A DNA stretch of 64,000 nucleotides. Origin: an uncultured Oleiphilus sp. Lineage in GTDB: Bacteria > Pseudomonadota > Gammaproteobacteria > Pseudomonadales > Oleiphilaceae. Both the position numbers and the translations under genes were made by a program. The stretch spans positions 124,001 through 188,000 of the forward strand of contig CAJWBE010000001.1 in the NCBI GenBank assembly GCA_913020045.1, written 5' to 3'. Positions 59,099 to 64,000 of the stretch are shown here, in pieces; within the stretch, counting starts at the first letter, position 1, and each line of letters starts with the position of its first letter. The notes beneath the pieces were generated by a model. It was not told where the DNA came from and did not search any database. It saw only the letters and a list, made by a program, of their open reading frames with translations.

Positions 59099-59914
59099 AT
59101 GAGCGAAACCCATAATCTTTTTGACCGTGTAACCTTAAGGTTCGTTGATGACATTGCCTTCGTTTCGCTCAATCGGCCTGAAAAACTAAACGCACTGGAC
59201 ATGCCTATGTTCGAAGGCATCGTCAAAGCCTGCAAGCTTATCCGCAAAAACAAGAAAGCCCGCGCGGTGATCCTGAGCGGCGAAGGCGCAGCGTTTTGCT
59301 CCGGCTTAGATGTAAAAAGCATGTTCAAAAACCCGGTGACCGCTGTAAAGCTGCTCATCAAGCCGGGCACGAAAGCGTCCAACCTAGCTCAGGACGTTAG
59401 CTACCTCTGGCGTGAACTTCCGATACCGGTGATCGCCGTAACGCATGGAAAGTGCTGGGGCGGTGGTTTTCAAATTGTTCTGGGCGCTGATTTTCGATAC
59501 ACCACGCCAGATTGCGAATTTTCTATCATGGAATCGAAGTGGGGACTCATTCCAGATATGGCGGGCAGTATTGCACTGCGAGAGCTTACCAGCATCGACA
59601 TTGCAAAAGAGCTCGCGATGACTGCCAGAATTTTTGACGGAGAAGAAGCCAAACGCTACAACTTAGTGACACACGTTTGCACCGACCCAATGACGAGCGC
59701 CATTGCTTTTGCAGAGGCCTTGAAAGAAAAGTCACCCGACGCGATTAACAGCACGAAAACCCTATTCAACAAATCCTGGCTGGGCACTGTCAGAAACGCG
59801 CTGTTACTCGAAACTAAGCTACAGAAAAAACTAATCGGACGCTTCAACCAGCGCACCGCGATAAAAAAAGGACAGTCAGACAGCGCTGGCCCTGATTTCA
59901 AAGACCGAAGCTAA
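59099..59914 (+). CDS. Crotonase / enoyl-CoA hydratase family protein
   Basis: A 271-residue crotonase-fold enzyme acting on acyl-CoA thioesters. The first oxyanion-hole segment is LSGEGAAFCSGLDVKSMF, the second is THGKCWGGGFQIVLGADFRY. The region ESKWGLIPDMAGSIALRELT has an acidic residue at only part of the two catalytic Glu positions of classical hydratases, so the exact reaction (hydratase, isomerase or other) is uncertain. It is 2 bp after the FFLEE-type gene and converges on the acyl-CoA synthetase gene. Confidence 0.88.
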   Translation: MSETHNLFDRVTLRFVDDIAFVSLNRPEKLNALDMPMFEGIVKACKLIRKNKKARAVILSGEGAAFCSGLDVKSMFKNPVTAVKLLIKPGTKASNLAQDVSYLWRELPIPVIAVTHGKCWGGGFQIVLGADFRYTTPDCEFSIMESKWGLIPDMAGSIALRELTSIDIAKELAMTARIFDGEEAKRYNLVTHVCTDPMTSAIAFAEALKEKSPDAINSTKTLFNKSWLGTVRNALLLETKLQKKLIGRFNQRTAIKKGQSDSAGPDFKDRS

Positions 59915-59948
59915 TAAGACGGGAGCTCTCGGCCGAAAAGCAGCCCCA

Positions 59949-61769
59949 TCAGAACGAATACTTGCCGCCACAAACTTCGTCAAACAATGACACATCAGTG
60001 AGCACGTAGGAGCTCGAACCGGGGAGGCACACCCATATTGGGTCAGCTACCCGCTTAACATCGAAGCCTTCTTTCTTTAAGTCGGCCTTTTTATACTTAT
60101 GCGTTCCCGTTGTTTCGAGCTCCTTCGCTTCGCGAATAAAAACAGGAACGGCATACTTTGGAAGTGCTTGGCTCATATGACGAAACAAGGCTTCGGGCTC
60201 CAAAACGCAGCCGTCTTTCAAACGTACGCTGGCCATTCCCGCCCTCCCATTGGTGTCCGGAATTTCAACACCATAAACCACACCATCAAGCACGCCTGGC
60301 GCAGACGAAAGCACGTTCTCCACCTCCGCGGTGGAAACATTCTCTCCCTTCCACCGAAAGGTATCTCCCAGTCGGTCAACAAATTGCGCGTGGCGATATC
60401 CTTGATCTCTCATTAAGTCGCCGGTATTGAACCAGGCATCTCCCGGCTTAAGAACATTTCTCAGAATCGTTTGCTCTGTTTTCTCAGGATCGGTGTAGCC
60501 ATCAAAAGGGCTGCTATCGGTAATTTCACCTAACAACAACCCTGCCTGCCCAGCTTTAACTTTGCGCATGAATCCGTCTGAGCGACGAACAGGCTCATCT
60601 TGGTCTAAGTCGTACTCGACAATCGCGTAAGGCACAGTCGTGAACCCGACAGTGCAATCAAAATTAAATAGATTAAGAAACCCCACGTTCCCTTCACTAG
60701 AGCCGTAAAACTCCATCACTTTTTTAATACCAAAGCGCTTTTTGAAAGCGGTCCAAATATTGGGCCGCAAACCGTTCCCAAACATTAACCGAACGCTGTG
60801 CTGTTTATCCTGTGAGGACTCTGGAAGCGCCAGCAAATAGCGGCATAACTCACCCACATAACAAATCGCTGTGACATCATAGTGCTTAACTTGCGACCAA
60901 AACTTGCTTGCCGAAAAATTCCTGACCATCACTAGGCTAGCATTGCCTGAAAGCACGGCTCCCCAGCCAATGGCCAGTGCCGTCGCATGATAAAAAGGTA
61001 ACGTGACCATCGCCCGGTCTTTCTTCCCCAGTTGAATGCACGCCATCCCTACGCCTGCATAGGCCTTCATGAAACGACCATGTGTCATCACCGCAGCCTT
61101 TGGCATGCCCGTAGTACCAGAGGTGTAAAAATAGCAAAAGGGGTCGCTCGCAATACTTTCAACAGCGTTAATGGGCGTCGTGTTTGGCGTCTCGCTCGCC
61201 GCAGCCGTCAAATCTACCCAGCCTTTTGGCACACGGCCAGAGTCAACGGTTTCATCAGGCACAAAAAGCAGAGAATTGGCGCCTTCAGGTAACGACTTTT
61301 GTACCTCAAAAGCCGCCTCAATTAGCTCTTCACCAACCACCAAGCGGGTCGGCGTTACCAGCTCGATACTATGCGCTAACACCGCCCCTCTTTGCGACGT
61401 ATTGATCAACGCACTCACGGCACCTAGCTTGGACAAGGCAGCAATACAAAAAAGCAACTCCGGACGATTCTCAACAAACACCGCCACCACATCACCCTGT
61501 TTCGTACCCGTCGACTGAAGATAACGCGCTAACTGGTCGACCTGATTGCCTAATTGTTGGTAGCTATATTCCCGGTCTTCGTAAAGCAAAGCGGAACTTT
61601 TCGGCGATTTACGTACCGCCATATCAAGACAGCGCGTCAAGCCAGAGGGTGTTTCCGTTGTTTGAAGCCCAACCATACCTAAGCCTCTTACTCGACGAGG
61701 CAAGCCTCTCATCACGGCTGGCAGCTTCTTTGCTATCTGAGGAAAGGTAATGACATTGGTATCCGGCAC
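59949..61769 (-). CDS. Long-chain acyl-CoA synthetase (FATP/FadD6-like)
   Basis: This AMP-forming enzyme activates fatty acids to acyl-CoA. From GTG at 61769 it has 606 residues. The start is chosen because AGGAG lies 7 bp before it; a TTG at 61817 would run into the next gene. Motifs visible are YTSGTTGMPKAAVMTHG (ATP loop), EFYGSSEGNVG, FNTGDLMRDQGY, and the late FRWKGENVSTAEVENVL and TGTHKYKKADLKKEGF. The variant order matches the very-long-chain/FATP-like group. It follows the polyhydroxyalkanoate-system gene by about 40 bp. Confidence 0.92.
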   Translation of the reverse strand: MPDTNVITFPQIAKKLPAVMRGLPRRVRGLGMVGLQTTETPSGLTRCLDMAVRKSPKSSALLYEDREYSYQQLGNQVDQLARYLQSTGTKQGDVVAVFVENRPELLFCIAALSKLGAVSALINTSQRGAVLAHSIELVTPTRLVVGEELIEAAFEVQKSLPEGANSLLFVPDETVDSGRVPKGWVDLTAAASETPNTTPINAVESIASDPFCYFYTSGTTGMPKAAVMTHGRFMKAYAGVGMACIQLGKKDRAMVTLPFYHATALAIGWGAVLSGNASLVMVRNFSASKFWSQVKHYDVTAICYVGELCRYLLALPESSQDKQHSVRLMFGNGLRPNIWTAFKKRFGIKKVMEFYGSSEGNVGFLNLFNFDCTVGFTTVPYAIVEYDLDQDEPVRRSDGFMRKVKAGQAGLLLGEITDSSPFDGYTDPEKTEQTILRNVLKPGDAWFNTGDLMRDQGYRHAQFVDRLGDTFRWKGENVSTAEVENVLSSAPGVLDGVVYGVEIPDTNGRAGMASVRLKDGCVLEPEALFRHMSQALPKYAVPVFIREAKELETTGTHKYKKADLKKEGFDVKRVADPIWVCLPGSSSYVLTDVSLFDEVCGGKYSF

Positions 61770-61807
61770 ACGAACACTCCTAGGTAATGAATATTTGTTG
61801 TTTTTAG

Positions 61808-62083
61808 TTAGGCACAAAAGTCGTCAAGTTGACGATTAATTTCTTGTTCTATTTTCCCTTTGAAGGGGCGGAGCATAAAGCTCAACTCCATCTTAACTTC
61901 AACGTGAGCATGCTCAATATTCATAGAGCCCTTTGCACCCGCGCCTTTGAATTTCACTGTCATATCCTGCCACTGGTATTTCACGCCAAACTTCTCCGAC
62001 AAGCTTTTCGCTATGTCATCCGCATAAGCTTTCGCGTGTTCGAGATCCTGATTATGACTTCGCGTTATATGTATTGCCGACAT
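61808..62083 (-). CDS. Polyhydroxyalkanoic acid system family protein
   Basis: A 91-residue protein of the small family found near polyhydroxyalkanoate genes (PHA granule region). Its start MSAIHITRSHNQDLEHAKAYADDIAKSLSEKFGVKYQWQ and its end FKGKIEQEINRQLDDFCA are typical. The molecular role is unclear; it is unlike the histone-like PhaF. GAGG lies upstream of the ATG. It is divergent from ubiE, as in some Pseudomonas-type genomes. No PHA synthase is present in this window. Confidence 0.82.
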   Translation of the reverse strand: MSAIHITRSHNQDLEHAKAYADDIAKSLSEKFGVKYQWQDMTVKFKGAGAKGSMNIEHAHVEVKMELSFMLRPFKGKIEQEINRQLDDFCA

Positions 62084-62246
62084 GTACTATCTATCCTCGT
62101 CATACCCTATGTGTAAGCTACAAAAACAATACTAACCCGCCTTCGGGCTAGGCCACAAAACCCTTTTTAATATTCGTCGCCGTATAGCGTAGTTTTCGAC
62201 CTCATTGAAGGTTAGAATAGCCGCACATTTAGCATAGAGCATCGTC

Positions 62247-63035
62247 ATGACAGAAACCCTTGAAACCCATACTGAAGGCCACCCTGAGTCTAAAGAGTCG
62301 CTTACTCACTTTGGCTTCAAAGATGTCAAAGCGGGCGAAAAGGCCGGCAAAGTCGCTGACGTATTTCACTCTGTAGCCGCCAAGTACGACATCATGAACG
62401 ACCTGATGTCGTTCGGTGTTCATCGCCTTTGGAAACGTCTGACAATTGAGAGCAGTGGCGTTCGTGCAGGCCACAAAGTACTTGATATCGCAGGGGGGAC
62501 TGGCGACCTCACTATGCAATTCTCAAAGCGCGTCGGTGAAGCGGGGCAAGTAGTGCTGGCTGACATCAATGCCTCCATGCTGAACGTTGGACGAGATCGA
62601 CTGTTAGATAAAGGCTATGGCAACAACATTGAGTTTGTTCAAGCAAATGCGGAATGTCTGCCCTTTCCTGACAACCACTTTAACTGTGTCAGCATTGCAT
62701 TTGGTCTGAGAAACGTCACGGACAAAGACAAAGCGCTGGCGTCAATGGCTCGCGTTCTCAAACCAGGCGGACGCCTACTGGTGCTTGAGTTTTCAAAGCC
62801 GACCAACGCTGTGATTAGTGAACTATACGATAAGTACTCATTCAAAGCGTTGCCATTTATGGGTAAGTTGGTCACCAACGACAGCGAAAGCTATCAGTAT
62901 CTTGCCGAGTCAATACGCATGCACCCAGACCAAGAAACGCTTAAATCGATGATGGAAAAAGCGGGGCTCGTCAACTGTCGATATCAAAATATGACAAGCG
63001 GCGTCGTAGCATTGCACAGTGGGATAAAACCATAG
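62247..63035 (+). CDS. ubiE: Ubiquinone/menaquinone C-methyltransferase UbiE
   Basis: UbiE methylates the quinone ring (C2 of the benzoquinol) with S-adenosylmethionine. The 262-residue protein has the signature [29 protein letters not shown], the SAM loop [46 protein letters not shown], and the terminal [11 protein letters not shown]. It is followed by ubiJ after 1 bp and by ubiB, the conserved ubiE-ubiJ-ubiB order of proteobacteria. Confidence 0.98.
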   Translation: MTETLETHTEGHPESKESLTHFGFKDVKAGEKAGKVADVFHSVAAKYDIMNDLMSFGVHRLWKRLTIESSGVRAGHKVLDIAGGTGDLTMQFSKRVGEAGQVVLADINASMLNVGRDRLLDKGYGNNIEFVQANAECLPFPDNHFNCVSIAFGLRNVTDKDKALASMARVLKPGGRLLVLEFSKPTNAVISELYDKYSFKALPFMGKLVTNDSESYQYLAESIRMHPDQETLKSMMEKAGLVNCRYQNMTSGVVALHSGIKP

Positions 63036-63036
63036 C

Positions 63037-63684
63037 ATGAGCTTATTGGATATCTCTGCGCTTAAAAAGCTAGCCCCTGCGCTAGAGGCCGCAATTAACA
63101 CAACACTGGCGATGGACCCGGCTGGCGCTAAAAAGCTTAAACCATTAGAAGGCTGCGTTTTAGAACTGAATATCACCTCGCTTGATCAGTCGATTTTTTT
63201 CTTAGTCGAAAAAGAACGCATCAAGTTACAGTCTGCAGACCTTCAGCCGACAGTAACACTCTCTGGCAGTAGCAGCGCACTGCTAAAACTTGCGTTCCAG
63301 AAAGACAAAAACAGCCTATTTAAACGAAAAGAAGTCTCGCTTAGTGGCGATGCCGTTCGAGCCCAACAAATTTTGACTTTCGCCAGTGCGATTAGTATCG
63401 ACTGGGAAGGCCTGCTAGGCGAAGCCATCGGAGAAACACCCGCCCACTTGTTAACCACCGGGCTACAAAGCGGCTTTATCTGGGGAAAAAACCTCACGAG
63501 CTCGTTCAGACAAGATCTAGAAGAGTTTGTGAAATACGAATTACGTCTACTCCCTAGCCGCGCCATCGCCGCCACGCAATTTGAAGCGATTGATCAGCTG
63601 CGCTTAGCAACGGACCGTCTTGAAGCCAAGTTCAAACACCTTGTCCGTCAAAAATCCAAAAGAGACCCTTCGTGTCAAAGTTAG
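63037..63684 (+). CDS. ubiJ: Ubiquinone biosynthesis accessory factor UbiJ (SCP2 domain)
   Basis: UbiJ (YigP) carries an SCP2 lipid-binding domain and, with UbiK, organises the soluble ubiquinone-synthesis complex. The 215-residue protein has the SCP2-like part to about residue 115 ([41 protein letters not shown]) and a helical C-terminal tail that may form a coiled coil. It starts 1 bp after ubiE and overlaps the GTG of ubiB by 13 bp. Confidence 0.92.
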   Translation: MSLLDISALKKLAPALEAAINTTLAMDPAGAKKLKPLEGCVLELNITSLDQSIFFLVEKERIKLQSADLQPTVTLSGSSSALLKLAFQKDKNSLFKRKEVSLSGDAVRAQQILTFASAISIDWEGLLGEAIGETPAHLLTTGLQSGFIWGKNLTSSFRQDLEEFVKYELRLLPSRAIAATQFEAIDQLRLATDRLEAKFKHLVRQKSKRDPSCQS

Positions 63685-64000
63685 TACTCGTCGCCAAACT
63701 TCGCCGCATTTTTGTCATTCTTTGGGCTGTTAGCAGATACCGCCTTGATGAATTCATCCCGCGAAAACCACTACCTCTTAGCGTTCGCTTATTGCTGGCC
63801 TTCGCGCCTTGGCACTTATTCCCAACGCCAAAGCTGAGCAAAGGAGAGCGACTGCGCCTTGCGCTCGAATCCCTTGGCCCAATCTTCGTAAAGTTCGGGC
63901 AAATCCTGTCCACCCGCCGAGACCTATTGCCAGACGACATTGCCGATGAGCTGAAAAAACTGCAAGACGACGTGCCTCCGTTCGAAGGGGAAGAAGCCAA
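63672..64000 (+). CDS. ubiB: Ubiquinone biosynthesis kinase-like protein UbiB (3' end outside window)
   Basis: The first 109 codons of UbiB, an atypical kinase/ATPase needed for ubiquinone synthesis. The start is GTG at 63672, inside the ubiJ end. The sequence [23 protein letters not shown] contains the family KxGQ motif, and [22 protein letters not shown] follows. The ATP-binding and C-terminal membrane regions lie beyond the window. Order and overlap with ubiJ support the assignment. Confidence 0.95.
   Translation, partial: MSKLVLVAKLRRIFVILWAVSRYRLDEFIPRKPLPLSVRLLLAFAPWHLFPTPKLSKGERLRLALESLGPIFVKFGQILSTRRDLLPDDIADELKKLQDDVPPFEGEEA

Noticed and set aside
62120-62160. CCCG/CGGG hairpin upstream of ubiE as a terminator
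   Set aside because: The stem is only 4 bp and lies between two divergent genes, where no transcript needs to end.
1-64000. CRISPR array, insertion sequence or prophage
   Set aside because: No regularly spaced repeats, transposase or phage structural genes were seen; the only mobile signature is the rnpB element.

Overview
The window reads as a chromosomal stretch of a marine-type gammaproteobacterium near the Pseudomonas/Cellvibrio lineages. The grounds are gene order and protein type: a complete mraZ-to-lpxC division and wall cluster followed by DUF721, an M23 peptidase, secA and argJ, as in Pseudomonas; rnpB between rsmI and the mraZ cluster; a PilR-type regulator; a meso-diaminopimelate MurE; LpxC; and the ubiE-ubiJ-ubiB trio. 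Base composition is moderate. No rRNA or tRNA gene was seen; the only clear RNA gene is rnpB.

Layout. 1-4389: the end of pilR, ribA (minus), a TPR-sulfotransferase (plus), then moaA and moaC (minus). 4401-11334: a Nudix/ThiE-like fusion, argJ, secA and an M23 peptidase (minus), with a divergent DciA-like DUF721 gene. 11341-29292: lpxC, ftsZ, ftsA, ftsQ, ddl, murC, murG, ftsW, murD, mraY, murF, murE, ftsI, ftsL, rsmH and mraZ, all on the minus strand. Most neighbours overlap by 1, 4 or 8 bp. They are preceded by a sigma70-like promoter and a 10-bp-phased MraZ operator.

29573-33340: the most interesting part. rnpB (minus) has been the target of a small integrative element. A perfect 141-bp copy of the rnpB 3' end lies at 29573-29713, and the same 141 bp forms the 3' end of intact rnpB at 33001-33141. 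The 3.43-kb interval between them holds a tyrosine recombinase next to intact rnpB, an unknown lipoprotein, and a truncated OLD-type ATPase. Paired TGTACCA heptamers lie just inside each end, and one pair overlaps the integrase start codon.

33383-38000: a secreted hypothetical, rsmI, then divergent lpoA-yraN-diaA, the usual YraL-YraM-YraN-YraO neighbourhood without yraP. 38069-44638: a PhnD-like binding protein, lutABC for lactate oxidation, and a TrpX-type ABC transporter of three genes. 44658-48935: a voltage-gated-like K+ channel, moaB, a small unknown gene, pyrC and a HAMP-less chemoreceptor-like protein.

49163-62083: a large Ig-domain lipoprotein, an RND/MMPL exporter, and a lipid-linked group: two alpha/beta hydrolases, DUF2288, a wax ester synthase/diacylglycerol acyltransferase, an FFLEE-type protein, a crotonase, a long-chain acyl-CoA synthetase and a polyhydroxyalkanoate-system protein. 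This group suggests storage-lipid or acyl-CoA handling. 62247-64000: ubiE, ubiJ and the start of ubiB, for ubiquinone synthesis.

All names rest on reading motifs, length and gene order; no database search was run.
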